Shown here: one piece after another, positions 1-8,214 of the stretch
How positions within the stretch are numbered: position 1 is the stretch's first letter
Layout: each line of letters starts with the position of its first letter
NCBI GenBank assembly: GCA_903868545.1
Contig: CAIPVR010000315.1
Span: 1 to 42,203, forward strand
Length of the DNA: 42,203 nucleotides
Reading direction: 5' to 3'
From: an uncultured Actinomycetes bacterium
Lineage (GTDB): Bacteria > Actinomycetota > Acidimicrobiia > Acidimicrobiales > Microtrichaceae
Program-made: the position numbers and the translations under genes
The notes under the pieces: model-generated
What the model was told of the DNA's origin: nothing
The model's input: only the letters and a program-made list of their open reading frames with translations
The model's database searches: none

Positions 1-258
1 GGCGTGTACGGGGTGTCGATCGGGTCGTTCTTCGCCGGGGAGTCGATGTTCCACACGGCGACCGACGCGTCCAAGGTGGTGCTGGTGCACCTGTGCGACC
101 TGCTCGCGGAGGTGCCGGAGCCGTTGTTCGACGTGCAGTGGCAGACGCCGCACCTGGCCAGCCTCGGCGTGGTGGAGATCCCGCGGACCGAGTACCTGCG
201 ACGCCTGGCCCGGGCCACCGCCGGCCCCTGGCCTCCTGCCTTCCTCACCGGGAAATAG
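1..258 (+). CDS. aat: Leucyl/phenylalanyl-tRNA--protein transferase, C-terminal part
   Basis: The window opens inside this gene; only the last 85 codons are present, in frame from base 1. The segment GVYGVSIGSFFAGESMFH, followed by FDVQWQTPHLASLG, is the conserved C-terminal core of L/F-transferase. This cytosolic enzyme moves Leu or Phe from aminoacyl-tRNA to the N terminus of proteins that start with Arg or Lys, marking them for ClpS/ClpAP-type degradation (family knowledge). The C-terminal end looks normal, finishing about 20 residues after the conserved core. It converges on the membrane protein gene at 308 with only about 50 bp between the stops and no obvious strong hairpin. Confidence 0.93.
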   Translation, partial: GVYGVSIGSFFAGESMFHTATDASKVVLVHLCDLLAEVPEPLFDVQWQTPHLASLGVVEIPRTEYLRRLARATAGPWPPAFLTGK

Positions 259-307
259 GGGTCCGCAACGCCCGTTCCGGGCGCGGAGGCTCCGGAGATC
301 GCTGGGG

Positions 308-1435
308 TCACACCAGGGCGTTGCGCCGCGTGCTCTGGACCCGCCAGATCAGGAACGTGATGATCCCGATCACGATCTGTGGCAGCAGCGTGGCCGCCCG
401 CCACAGCAGGTCGGCCGCGAGCGCGTCGTCCTTGTTCATGCCGAACGCCGAGAGCAGCCCGACGAGGGCGGCGTCGACGGTGCCGAGGCCGCCGGGCGTG
501 ATCGGGATGAAGCCGGCGAGCCGGGCCAGCGCGAAGGCCGCGAAGATCTGCACCGGGTTCACGCCGGTGGACTCCCCGCCCAGGCCGTAGATCGCCACCA
601 GCAGCACCAGGAACTGGCAGAACTGCTGGCCGAAGTTGGCCGCGGTGATCAAGCCCCAGCGGTCGCGCACCACGTCGACGGTCTGGTCGCGGAAGCGGAG
701 GACGCCGTCGGTCGCGGTCGTCGGTGCGGCCGACGGCCGCACGCGGTGCACCAACGCGTCGCCCCAGCCGCCGAGCTTCCGCGCCCAGGCCTCGCTGCGG
801 AGCACCAGGGCGAGGGCGCCCACCAGCAGGACCAGCGCCACCAGCCCGCCGACCGCGCCGAGCACCTCGTTGGTGGTCACGCCGCCCTGGGTGAGGAGGG
901 CGAGCACGCCGAGGACGGGCAGCGCGAGAGTGACCAGGAGGTTCCACACGCTGGTGATCCCGATGCCGGACGACGCGACCGCCGGCCCCACCCCGTACCC
1001 GCTCAGCATGGCGTACTGGACGCCGACCCCGAAGGCCCCACCGGCGGGCACCGCGTTGGAGATCATGAAGGAGGTCTGGCGGACGTTGAACGCGTCGCCG
1101 TAGTTCAGGGTGGGCAGCGCCGCGTTGTACGGGAACACGTACACGACGATGTTGATCACGGTGGCGGCGAGCAGCGCGGCCACCGCCCCGATCGACATCT
1201 GCTGGATCGAGTCCCAGGCCGCGGCGTAGTTGGCGAACTTGGGGAAGATCCCGACGAACACGATGACGAGGACGACGACGGTGAGGAGGCCGGCCACCAC
1301 CTGCTTCTTCCGGTCCACCTTCGGCGTTGCCCCTGCGGGCGCGCCCGCCGCGGGCCCGACGGCGGCGGCGTCGGACGGGTCGTCGCCCGGGTTGGGCGGC
1401 ACCCCGGGGGAACGGTCGGCCGGCCCGTCGGTCAT
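308..1435 (-). CDS. Lysylphosphatidylglycerol synthase-like multi-membrane protein (UPF0104 family)
   Basis: A 375-residue protein with a hydrophilic, Pro/Ala/Asp-rich N terminus of about 45 residues, then many hydrophobic helices beginning with KKQVVAGLLTVVVLVIVFVG. The pattern, including the late segment FALARLAGFIPITPGGLGTVDAALVG cut by a conserved PGGLG, matches the integral membrane domain of lysylphosphatidylglycerol synthase/flippase proteins. No soluble aminoacyl-transferase domain follows, so this is the membrane-only form; its substrate cannot be read from sequence. I chose the ATG at 1435 because longer readings run into the divergent gene, and because TAGGGT lies 7 nt upstream with no ribosome-binding site, as expected for a leaderless transcript. 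Confidence 0.8.
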   Translation of the reverse strand: MTDGPADRSPGVPPNPGDDPSDAAAVGPAAGAPAGATPKVDRKKQVVAGLLTVVVLVIVFVGIFPKFANYAAAWDSIQQMSIGAVAALLAATVINIVVYVFPYNAALPTLNYGDAFNVRQTSFMISNAVPAGGAFGVGVQYAMLSGYGVGPAVASSGIGITSVWNLLVTLALPVLGVLALLTQGGVTTNEVLGAVGGLVALVLLVGALALVLRSEAWARKLGGWGDALVHRVRPSAAPTTATDGVLRFRDQTVDVVRDRWGLITAANFGQQFCQFLVLLVAIYGLGGESTGVNPVQIFAAFALARLAGFIPITPGGLGTVDAALVGLLSAFGMNKDDALAADLLWRAATLLPQIVIGIITFLIWRVQSTRRNALV

Positions 1436-1442
1436 CGCCGCC

Positions 1443-1478
1443 ACCCTAGGGGCGCCGCACCGGACCGGTGCGTACAGT
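1443..1478. promoter_or_regulatory. Divergent -10 elements of the membrane protein and VOC genes
   Basis: On the minus strand TAGGGT occupies 1448-1443, 7 nt before the ATG at 1435. On the plus strand TACAGT occupies 1473-1478, about 39 nt before the VOC start, which has its own GAGGGGG ribosome-binding site. Neither hexamer has a convincing -35 partner. Confidence 0.45.
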
Positions 1479-1516
1479 GGGCCTGCCGAACCCGGCCGAC
1501 CGAGGGGGATCCGTCG

Positions 1517-2077
1517 ATGGGAGTGCACCACGTGGCCCTGGCCACCGCCCGGATGGCCGACACCCACCGCTTCTACACCGAAGCGATGGGGTTCGACCTG
1601 GTGAAGGTGGTGGTGAACCCCACACCCGAGGGGGGCTGGGCCAAGCACGCCTTCTACCGGATCGACGACGGCGGCAGCGGCCGGCCCGGGATGATCGCGT
1701 TCTGGGACCTCCACGGTGACTACCCCGAGGTACACGGAGCGATGAGCGGTGCGGTGGGCCTGCCCGACTGGGTGAACCACCTCGCCTTCGACGCCGTGGA
1801 CGAGGCGCACTACGACGCCGCGCTCAAGCGGTGGCTCGACCTGGGACTCGACGTGGTGGAGGTGGACCACGAGTTCTGCCGGTCGATCTACACCACCGAC
1901 CCCAACGGCACGATGGTCGAGTGGTGCCAGGACACCCGCGAGCTCGACGAGGACGACGCGGCGCGGGCCGCCGCGGTCATCGGCGACGTCGAGCCGGACT
2001 TCGACCCGCCGCCCGCGGGCTTCCGGGCCTGGGAGGCGGATCCCGAGCGACGGCCCGAGTGGTCGCTGCCCCGCTGA
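1517..2077 (+). CDS. VOC (glyoxalase/dioxygenase superfamily) protein
   Basis: A 186-residue protein with the paired beta-alpha-beta-beta-beta layout of the vicinal oxygen chelate fold: [20 protein letters not shown] opens module one, and [12 protein letters not shown], then [16 protein letters not shown], forms module two. His4/His5, the His of VNHLAF and the Glu of VEW are candidate metal ligands, so a metal-dependent glyoxalase or ring-cleaving dioxygenase activity is possible; the substrate is unknown. The ATG has a GAGGGGG ribosome-binding site 8 nt upstream. The last 45 residues are a charged tail outside the fold. The alpha/beta hydrolase gene begins 13 bp after the stop, so the two are probably co-transcribed and may act on the same compound. 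Confidence 0.83.
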   Translation: MGVHHVALATARMADTHRFYTEAMGFDLVKVVVNPTPEGGWAKHAFYRIDDGGSGRPGMIAFWDLHGDYPEVHGAMSGAVGLPDWVNHLAFDAVDEAHYDAALKRWLDLGLDVVEVDHEFCRSIYTTDPNGTMVEWCQDTRELDEDDAARAAAVIGDVEPDFDPPPAGFRAWEADPERRPEWSLPR

Positions 2078-2090
2078 CCACGCGACCCGG

Positions 2091-3275
2091 ATGAGCCCGG
2101 CGCGGCCCTGGTTGGGCTACTGGCCGGAGGTGGCCGACGAGCCGGCGGCGGCGCCCGGCCGCGAGCCCCTCGCCCTGGTGGCCGACGACGGTGCGGTGGT
2201 CCGGGGCCTGTTGTGGACACCACCCGCCGGCACCCCGTGGCGCACCGCCGTCGTGCTGGCGCACCCGCGCGGCGACTTCACGGTGCACTACGCGGCACCG
2301 CTCCTCGCCGCCGCCGGGTTCGCGGTGCTCGGGCTCGCGACCCGCTACGTCAACAACGACACCGACTGCCTCCACGAGGCGTGCGTGCTCGACGTGCGCA
2401 CCGGGGTGGGGGAACTCCGGCGCCGGGGGGCGGCGGCCGTCGTGGCCCTCGGCAACAGCGGCGGCGGGTCGCTCATGGCGCTCGCCCAGGTAGGGGTCGG
2501 CGGGCTCCCCCCGCTCGGCGCCGACGGCTTCGTGGCGCTGGCCGCCCATCCGGGCGAGGGCGTGTTCATGCTGCAGGTGATCGACCCGTCGGTCACCGAC
2601 GAGGGCGACCGCTTCTCGGTGGACCCGGAGCTCGACATGTACCACCCCGACAACGGCTGGCGGCCCTGGCCGGAACCGTGTTCGTACGACGAGGCGTTCC
2701 TCGCCCGCTACCGCGCGGCCCAGCGTGAACGGGTGGCCCGCATCGACGCGCTGGCCGACGAGGCCGTCGCGCAGCGGGCGGAGGCCCGTGCCGCGCTGGC
2801 GGACGCGACTCCCGGGTCCGCGGGGTGGTCGGACCTGCGGCGCCGGGCGGTGGCTGCCCGCTACCTGACCATCTACCGGACACTCGCGGACCCCGCCTAC
2901 CTCGACCCGTCGATCGAACCCGACGACCGGCCACTGGGCACGGTGTTCGCTCCCGGCGACCCGATGGTGGGCAACTACGGCTACGGCGGCCTGGCGCGCA
3001 CGATGACCGACCGCGGGTGGCTGTCGACGTGGTCGGGCCTGCGATCCGGCGCCGAGATGGCCCGGACCCTGCCGGCGGTGACCGCGCCGACGCTGATCCT
3101 CCATCCCACCGGCGACACAGAGATCCGGCTGAGCCAGGCCCGGGCCCTCCGTGACGCGTCCGGCGCCGAGGACCTCACCTACGCCGAACTCCCCGGGGCC
3201 ACCCACTACCTCCACGGGCGCCGCCGCGAGGCGCTCGACATGGTCATCGACTGGCTCCGGCCGCGCTTCCCCTGA
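2091..3275 (+). CDS. Alpha/beta hydrolase fold protein
   Basis: A 394-residue probable serine hydrolase. The nucleophile elbow is GNSGGG with Ser123, the likely acid is Asp342 in [10 protein letters not shown], and the likely base is His372 or His375 in GATHYLHG. An oxyanion segment [11 protein letters not shown] precedes the elbow. Between about residues 170 and 290 a long insertion containing Arg/Ala-rich helices forms a lid, which makes the protein longer than the usual 270-300 residues. There is no signal peptide, so it should be cytosolic. It follows the VOC gene with 13 bp between them. I cannot name a substrate; an esterase, lactonase or C-C bond hydrolase would all fit the fold. Confidence 0.8.
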   Translation: MSPARPWLGYWPEVADEPAAAPGREPLALVADDGAVVRGLLWTPPAGTPWRTAVVLAHPRGDFTVHYAAPLLAAAGFAVLGLATRYVNNDTDCLHEACVLDVRTGVGELRRRGAAAVVALGNSGGGSLMALAQVGVGGLPPLGADGFVALAAHPGEGVFMLQVIDPSVTDEGDRFSVDPELDMYHPDNGWRPWPEPCSYDEAFLARYRAAQRERVARIDALADEAVAQRAEARAALADATPGSAGWSDLRRRAVAARYLTIYRTLADPAYLDPSIEPDDRPLGTVFAPGDPMVGNYGYGGLARTMTDRGWLSTWSGLRSGAEMARTLPAVTAPTLILHPTGDTEIRLSQARALRDASGAEDLTYAELPGATHYLHGRRREALDMVIDWLRPRFP

Positions 3276-3337
3276 GCCCGACCCGGACCACGTCCACGCA
3301 CCCTCCGCGTCGGGGTGACCGCGTAACGAGGTATCGG

Positions 3338-3366
3338 TTGCCGAGCGGCGTCGGCTCCGTTATGAA
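3338..3366 (+). promoter_or_regulatory. Candidate sigma-70-type promoter in a gene-free region
   Basis: TTGCCG at 3338-3343 and TATGAA at 3361-3366 are separated by exactly 17 nt. This is one of the better -35/-10 pairs in the window, yet no coding sequence follows on this strand. Transcription would start near 3373 and run toward the strong hairpin at 3579-3610. Confidence 0.4.
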
Positions 3367-3372
3367 ACACAT

Positions 3373-3610
3373 GTCACACAAGGCAGATGGGGGTGCTTCG
3401 ATCCGTCGGCGTGGTCTGGTCGCTCGGCCGGCGGGGAGCGAGTAGCGAAACCGACCCCGGAGCATCCGGGCCCGGAGGACTCTGGCGACGGCTCTGGCTG
3501 TGCCGTCGCAGGGGGGAGTCCTCGAGGAGCGGAGGCGGGCGACGCTCAACGACGAGCGCCGTGGAACTGGAAAGCGCATGCGGGGGAGGGTCCCAGGACC
3601 CTCCCCCGCA
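3373..3610 (+). ncRNA. Candidate structured small RNA between convergent genes
   Basis: The 351-bp stretch 3276-3626 holds no convincing gene. Downstream of the promoter-like pair the plus strand can fold into several hairpins: TCGCTC/GAGCGA (3420-3425 with 3436-3441); CCCGG/CCGGG (3456-3460 with 3466-3470); and a compound stem with GAGGACT/AGTCCTC outside (3475-3481 with 3517-3523) and GCGACGGC/GCCGTCGC inside (3485-3492 with 3502-3509). It ends at a 15-bp perfect hairpin. I do not recognise it as tmRNA, SRP RNA, RNase P RNA or a known riboswitch. The transcript would converge on the ABC permease gene. Structure is seen; transcription is inferred. Confidence 0.3.
3579..3610 (-). terminator. 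Strong hairpin terminator downstream of the ABC exporter
   Basis: Perfect 15-bp inverted repeat (arm TGCGGGGGAGGGTCC, two bases between the arms) starting 16 bp after the stop of the ABC permease. No clear T-tract follows on the minus strand. Because it is symmetric it could also stop plus-strand transcription from 3373. Confidence 0.7.
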
Positions 3611-3626
3611 ACGCGTCCCGCCGCCG

Positions 3627-5231
3627 TCAGGTGAGATCGCGGCGGCGGACCCCCCAGAGCCCGAGCGCGCCGAGGGCCCCGGCCACCAGGGTGAGCACGA
3701 GGAGCGGTACCGCCGAGAACTCGCCGCCCGGGAGCCGAGGGACGTGGCTGAACGGCGAGAGGTCGAGCAGCCACTGCCCCACGTCGAGCAGGGGGCCCAC
3801 CTCACCGATCAGGATGAACGTCACGAGCGCCGCCCAGGCCCCCACGGTGAGGCGCGGCGTCCACCCGAACAGCAGCAGGGTCACTGCGACGAGCACCCAC
3901 ACCGCCGGCAGCTGCGCCGCGGCGGCGCCCACCAGCCGGACGGCCTGGCCTGCGTCACCGGTCACCGCCGCCCGGGCCACCCCGGCGGTGAGTCCCGCGG
4001 TGACGAGCAGCAGTGCCGTGCCGAGGAGCGCCACGCCGACGTGGCCGCCGGCCCACCGGAGCCGACCGACCGGTGCCGCCAGGAGCGGCTCGGCCCGCAG
4101 GGCAGCCTCCTCGGAGCGGAGCCGCGACGCGGCCTGGATCCCGTAGGCGGCCGCGAAGATGCCCGCGAAGGTGAGCTCCACCGCCAGGAACGCATCGATC
4201 AGGCCCTGCTCGCCGCCGAGGGTCCGGATGAAGTCCCGGGCGGCGGGACTCGTGAGCATGTCGCCCACGCTCGAGGCGATCGAGCCGAGCAGGAGCCCGA
4301 GCGCGGCGAAGCCCACCAGCCACGCGGCGAGCACCCCTCGCTGGAGTCGCAGGGCGAGCGCCTCCGGTGAACGCAGGCCGGACGGCGCCCGGGCCGGGCC
4401 CGCGCGCTCCGGCAGGACCCCCCCGCCGAGGTCGCGCCCGGCGGCGAGCATCCCGGCCGCGGCCACCACGAGCGCCGTGAAGGCCAGCGTGATCCCCAGC
4501 ACCCACCACCGGTTCCCGGCGTAGGGACGGAACTGCTGGGCCCACCCGATCGGCGACAGCCAGCTCAACCAGCGCGGGCCGTTCGCTCCGGCGGCGTCGC
4601 CCATGGCGCGGACCGCGTAGACGATCCCGAGGACCGCGGACGCGAGCCCGATGGACGAACGGGCCGACACGGTGAGCTGCGCGCACACCGCTGCCACGGC
4701 GGCGAACGCCAGTCCCACACCGGCCCACGCGGCGCCGAACGCGAGCGACCCGTCGAGGGGCAGCCCGGCCGCACGCAACCCTGTGGCGGTGGCCGCGCCC
4801 AGCGCCAGGTTCATCACCGCGGCCACCACCAGCGCCGCGCCGAGGGGAGCCAGACGCCCCACGGCGGTGGCACCGAGCAGCTCCAGCCGACCCGACTCCT
4901 CGTCACGGCGGGTGTGGCGGACCACCGCCACGATCGACAACAACGCCACCATCAGCGCGCCGAACCCGCCGAGCTTGATGATCGACACCGCCCCGAGCGA
5001 GGACGGGTCGTAGATACGGCCGTAGAGGCCCACCAGCGCGGGTGAACGGTTGATGCTGTCGGCCGCCGCGACCCGCGACGCAGTGGTCGGGTAGAGGTCG
5101 GCGGTGGCGCCGGCGGAGGAGGCCGCGGACACCACGAACACCGCGATCCACACCGGGATCAGCAGCCGGTCGCGCCGGAGGCCGAGGCGGACCAGCGCCC
5201 CGGTGCCCGCGAGCTCAGTCACCGGCATCAC
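3627..5231 (-). CDS. ABC-2 type transporter permease (polyketide-exporter-like)
   Basis: About 534 residues with roughly twelve hydrophobic helices in two similar halves, as in the double-length permeases of actinobacterial antibiotic exporters (TnrB3 type). Each half ends in a hydrophobic stretch, and the middle has a loop with [17 protein letters not shown]. The gene begins with tandem GTG-ATG codons (5231 or 5228) and overlaps the end of the ATPase gene by about 14-17 bp, so translation of the two is coupled. It would pair with the upstream ATPase as a membrane exporter. The exported compound, whether lipid, antibiotic or other hydrophobic molecule, is not indicated by the neighbours. A strong terminator follows. 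Confidence 0.85.
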   Translation of the reverse strand: MMPVTELAGTGALVRLGLRRDRLLIPVWIAVFVVSAASSAGATADLYPTTASRVAAADSINRSPALVGLYGRIYDPSSLGAVSIIKLGGFGALMVALLSIVAVVRHTRRDEESGRLELLGATAVGRLAPLGAALVVAAVMNLALGAATATGLRAAGLPLDGSLAFGAAWAGVGLAFAAVAAVCAQLTVSARSSIGLASAVLGIVYAVRAMGDAAGANGPRWLSWLSPIGWAQQFRPYAGNRWWVLGITLAFTALVVAAAGMLAAGRDLGGGVLPERAGPARAPSGLRSPEALALRLQRGVLAAWLVGFAALGLLLGSIASSVGDMLTSPAARDFIRTLGGEQGLIDAFLAVELTFAGIFAAAYGIQAASRLRSEEAALRAEPLLAAPVGRLRWAGGHVGVALLGTALLLVTAGLTAGVARAAVTGDAGQAVRLVGAAAAQLPAVWVLVAVTLLLFGWTPRLTVGAWAALVTFILIGEVGPLLDVGQWLLDLSPFSHVPRLPGGEFSAVPLLVLTLVAGALGALGLWGVRRRDLT

Positions 5232-6123
5232 CGGCGTCCCCTGCGCCGTAGTAGCCGAGGAACAGTTCCTCGAGGGAGGGCGGGGCGCAGGTGAGCGTCC
5301 GCACGCCCACCGTCGCGAGTTCCCGGAGTACCGCGTCCATCCCGCCCGGTTCCACCTGGCAGCGGACCGAGGTCCCGTCGATCTCCAGCTCCTGCACGCC
5401 GTCGAGCGCGGCCAGGCCGGGAGGCGGACGGTCCGCGAGTTCCGCCTCCAACCGGGTCCGGGCCAGGTGGCGGAGTTCGGCCAGCGCCCCCGTCTCCACC
5501 GTGCGGCCCTCCCGGATGATCGTCACCCGGTCGCACACCGCCTCCACCTCGCCGAGGATGTGGCTCGACAGCAGCACCGTCCGTCCCCGCGAGCGCTCCG
5601 CGGCCACGCAGGCCCGGAACTCGCTCTCCATCAGCGGGTCCAGCCCGGAGGTGGGTTCGTCGAGGAGGAGCAGTTCCGCGTCGGAGGCGAGTGCGGCCAC
5701 CAGGGCCACCTTCTGGCGGTTGCCCTTCGAGTAGGCCCGGCCCTTGCGGGTGGGGTCGAGGTGGAACCGCTCCACGAGCTCGTCGCGTCGGACCCGGTCG
5801 AGCCCACCACGCAGCCGGCCGAGCAGGTCGATGGTCTCCCCGCCGGTCAGGTTCGGCCACAGCGCCACGTCACCGGGCACGTACGCCAGGCGACGGTGCA
5901 GGTCCACGGCCTCCGTCCAGGGGTCGCCACCCAGGAGCCGGAGGGCGCCGGCGTCGGCACGGACGAGGCCCAGGAGGATCCGCAGCGTGGTGGTCTTCCC
6001 CGAGCCGTTCGGGCCGAGGAAGCCGTGGACCTCGCCGACCTCCACCGTCAGGTCGAGACCGTCGAGCGCACGGGTCCGCCCGAAGTCCTTCACCAGGCCG
6101 GTCACCTCGATCGCTGCGCCCAT
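5215..6123 (-). CDS. ABC transporter ATP-binding protein
   Basis: A 302-residue nucleotide-binding subunit: Walker [10 protein letters not shown] near residue 36, a variant signature YSKGNRQK in place of LSGGQ, Walker [14 protein letters not shown] and the switch [15 protein letters not shown]. The last 90 residues form the C-terminal extension common in DrrA-type exporter ATPases. The ATG at 6123 is preceded by GGAGGTGG at a good distance, and TACGCT at 6159-6154 can act as its -10 element. It forms a two-gene exporter operon with the overlapping permease. Genes of this pair are often annotated as drug resistance, but nothing here fixes the substrate. Confidence 0.92.
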   Translation of the reverse strand: MGAAIEVTGLVKDFGRTRALDGLDLTVEVGEVHGFLGPNGSGKTTTLRILLGLVRADAGALRLLGGDPWTEAVDLHRRLAYVPGDVALWPNLTGGETIDLLGRLRGGLDRVRRDELVERFHLDPTRKGRAYSKGNRQKVALVAALASDAELLLLDEPTSGLDPLMESEFRACVAAERSRGRTVLLSSHILGEVEAVCDRVTIIREGRTVETGALAELRHLARTRLEAELADRPPPGLAALDGVQELEIDGTSVRCQVEPGGMDAVLRELATVGVRTLTCAPPSLEELFLGYYGAGDAGDAGD

Positions 6124-6245
6124 CCGGCCACCTCCGTGTCGGGACCGTTGCACAGCGTAGAACCAGCGACGGCGGCCGATCGGCCGTCGTAGCCCGACAT
6201 CCCGTCGGCGGCGACGGCCGGGCCCGATCCCTTCCCGGGCGGTCC

Positions 6246-6665
6246 TCAGGTGGCGGAGGGGAGCAACTCGGCGATCAGGCCACGGACGCGCCGCTCGATC
6301 TCGTCACGGATCGGGCGGACCGCCTCGATCCCCTGCCCTGCCGGGTCGGCCAGCTGCCAGTCGAGGTAGCGGGTGCCCGGGTAGTACGGGCACTCGTCGC
6401 CGCACCCCATCGTGATCACCACGTCGCTCGCCTCCACCGCGGCGTCCTCGAGCCGCTTGGGCCGGGCGCCCATGGCGGCGAGGTCGATGCCCACCTCGGC
6501 CATGGCGGCCACCACGGCGGGGTTCACCTCGTCGGCCGGCGCGGTGCCCGCCGAGCGGACCTCGATGCGGTCGCCGGCCAGGTGGGTCAGGAACCCGGCG
6601 GCCATCTGCGAACGCCCTGCGTTGTGGATGCAGACGAACAGGACCTCGGGTCGTTCGGTGCTCAT
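6246..6665 (-). CDS. arsC: Arsenate reductase, LMW-phosphatase-fold (ArsC)
   Basis: A 139-residue protein with the P-loop [10 protein letters not shown] (Cys12, Arg18) and, later, [12 protein letters not shown] (Cys88, Cys92) and [11 protein letters not shown] with the catalytic Asp. This is the low-molecular-weight tyrosine phosphatase fold used by ArsC enzymes that reduce arsenate to arsenite. Whether electrons come from thioredoxin (as with the three-cysteine pI258 type) or from mycothiol/mycoredoxin cannot be settled from sequence. The ATG overlaps the stop of the aquaporin gene as ATGA, so it is the third gene of a tightly coupled arsenic operon. The product, arsenite, would leave through the neighbouring channel. 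Confidence 0.9.
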   Translation of the reverse strand: MSTERPEVLFVCIHNAGRSQMAAGFLTHLAGDRIEVRSAGTAPADEVNPAVVAAMAEVGIDLAAMGARPKRLEDAAVEASDVVITMGCGDECPYYPGTRYLDWQLADPAGQGIEAVRPIRDEIERRVRGLIAELLPSAT

Positions 6666-7429
6666 GTCGGAGGGGCCTCCTCGTCGGATCCGGGCGGGCT
6701 CGGGTGCGGATAGAAGAATCGGACGAGGGCGACGGCGATCGCCATCCCGACCAACTGCATCACGATGAACAGCGGCGCGGAGGCCGGGGCGATCCCGGCG
6801 AAGGTGTCCGACAGGGTGCGAGCCACGGTGACCGCGGGATTGGCGAAGCTGGTCGACGACGTGAACCAGTAGGCCCCGGCGATCCACGCCCCGACCGCGA
6901 ACGGCACCGCCCGGGCACGGCCCGTGCGGACACAGCCCTGGATCACCAGGAGCAGCCCGACCGTGGCCACCACCTCGGAGAGCCACAGCGCCGGCGAGGA
7001 ACGGTCGGTGGTCGAGAACTGCACCGCCGGCAGTTCGAACATCAGGTTGGCCACGACCGCTCCCAGGCAGCCACCCACCACCTGGGCGACCACGTAGAGG
7101 CCCGCGTCGCGCGTGGAGATGGTGCCGAGGAAGCGGTCGGTGAGCGTCACCACCGGGTTGAAATGGGCACCCGACACCGCGCCGAACATGAGGATGAGCC
7201 CGATGAGGGCTCCCCCGGTGGCCGCGGCGTTCTCCAGCAGTTGGAGCCCCACGTCCGACGGCGACAGCCGGGCGGCCATGATCCCGGACCCGATGACCGC
7301 GACGATGAGGAACCCGGTGCCGAGCGCCTCGGCAGCCAGACGCCGGGCCAGGTCGAGTCGGAGGGCACCCGTGCCGGTCTCGGTCTCGACGGCCAGCGAC
7401 GCGTCGGGGACGGGCAGATGTTCGCTCAC
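6662..7429 (-). CDS. Aquaporin/MIP-family channel of the arsenic operon
   Basis: A 255-residue protein with six predicted helices and the two half-helix motifs of the MIP family: SGAHFNPVVTL first (NPV rather than NPA) and SFANPAVTVAR second. Placement between two ArsC-type genes points to arsenite conduction, as known for AqpS in the Sinorhizobium meliloti ars operon, where a channel replaces the ArsB/Acr3 pump. The GTG at 7429 has GGAGGG at good spacing. It overlaps the upstream ArsR fusion as GTGA and the downstream arsC as ATGA. The altered first NPA box should affect pore selectivity (inference). No arsB or acr3 gene is present in the window. Confidence 0.88.
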   Translation of the reverse strand: MSEHLPVPDASLAVETETGTGALRLDLARRLAAEALGTGFLIVAVIGSGIMAARLSPSDVGLQLLENAAATGGALIGLILMFGAVSGAHFNPVVTLTDRFLGTISTRDAGLYVVAQVVGGCLGAVVANLMFELPAVQFSTTDRSSPALWLSEVVATVGLLLVIQGCVRTGRARAVPFAVGAWIAGAYWFTSSTSFANPAVTVARTLSDTFAGIAPASAPLFIVMQLVGMAIAVALVRFFYPHPSPPGSDEEAPPT

Positions 7430-8109
7430 GCAGCCCTCCGGCTCGTGGTGACCGCCCCGATCCGCTCCCGGAGCTCGTGCACGGTTGCGTCGAACGCGCC
7501 GGCGGTGCCGGAGGGCACCGGGTCGGCGATGGACCAGTGCCACCAGCCCTCGCGATCGCCGAGCTCCTCGTGCGCACGGTCGCACACCGTGACGACGAGG
7601 CCCGCCGTCGGCGCATCGGCCAGAAGGCCCGGCATCGCCCCGGACAGATCGGCCCCGGCCCTCCGGGCCGCGGCCACCGCGCCCCGGTGCACCCGTTCGG
7701 CCGGATGCGTCCCCGCCGAGGCCGCCGGACCTCCGGTGAGCGCGGTCCACAACACGGCGGCGAGCTGGCTGCGGGCGGAGTTGTGGGTGCACACGAACAG
7801 CACCTCGGACGGTTCGGCCGGGCAGCGGCCGGCACCGGAGCCGGGCCCGCCGGGAACCAGGTCGGCGAGGGCTCCGTGGCGGAGGTGCACGTAGCGGCGG
7901 CGGCCGTCGCCGCTGGAACGCGACCGGTCGACCAGTCCGGCGGACTCGAGCACCGCGAGGTGGTGGGCCAACAGGTTGGAGCCCAGCCCGAGACGGCGGC
8001 CCAGTTCGGCGGGGGCCCGGTCCGACCACACCAGCTCGTCGACGATCGCCAGTCGTGCCGGGTCCCCCAGCGCCGCGTGACGCGCGGCCCGGTCGTCGAG
8101 GTGGTCCAC
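7426..8109 (-). CDS. ArsR-type regulator fused to an LMW-phosphatase/arsenate reductase domain
   Basis: Residues 1-85 form an ArsR winged helix (AALGDPARLAIVDEL, then LLAHHLAVLESAGLVDRSR, wing DGRRRYVHL). From about residue 95 an LMWP domain follows, with P-loop VCTHNSARS and a late DPVPSG loop. Fusions of this kind are known in actinobacteria. The regulator half has no cysteine, so the classic CVC arsenite site is absent; the only cysteines are at the linker and in the LMWP half. I use the GTG at 8109: CAGACT lies 6 nt upstream and TTGACC 18 nt further, giving a leaderless mRNA. A TTG at 8145 would lengthen it by 12 residues but would lie in the operator. Confidence 0.82.
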   Translation of the reverse strand: MDHLDDRAARHAALGDPARLAIVDELVWSDRAPAELGRRLGLGSNLLAHHLAVLESAGLVDRSRSSGDGRRRYVHLRHGALADLVPGGPGSGAGRCPAEPSEVLFVCTHNSARSQLAAVLWTALTGGPAASAGTHPAERVHRGAVAAARRAGADLSGAMPGLLADAPTAGLVVTVCDRAHEELGDREGWWHWSIADPVPSGTAGAFDATVHELRERIGAVTTSRRAA

Positions 8110-8115
8110 GCCGGC

Positions 8116-8160
8116 AGTCTGGTCCGCCGACGTGGAATCGGTCAATGATCATTGACCGAT
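8116..8160 (-). promoter_or_regulatory. ars promoter and perfect 24-bp palindromic operator
   Basis: Positions 8137-8160 form a perfect palindrome, each 12-base half reading ATCGGTCAATGA and then its complement. On the minus strand its TTGACC (8145-8140) serves as the -35, followed 18 nt later by CAGACT (8121-8116) and 6 nt later by the GTG at 8109. A bound ArsR dimer would cover the -35, so autorepression is the simple reading. Confidence 0.75.
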
Positions 8161-8184
8161 CGGCGCCAACCGGCGCCGGGTCGG
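8156..8184 (-). terminator. Hairpin after dnaB
   Basis: CGGCGCC (8161-8167) pairs with GGCGCCG (8172-8178) around an AACC loop, and a bulged extension pairs CCGAT with GGTCGG. It lies about 30 bp after the dnaB stop and just before the ars operator, so it may separate the two units. No T-tract. Confidence 0.4.
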
Positions 8185-8214
8185 CCGGCGGACGGGCCGC
8201 TTCGTCGGCGGTGT

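Noticed and set aside
3400-3620. 6C RNA, RNase P RNA, tmRNA or SRP RNA
   Set aside because: A C6 run exists on the minus strand but in an internal loop, not a hairpin loop; the diagnostic cores of the other RNAs are missing.
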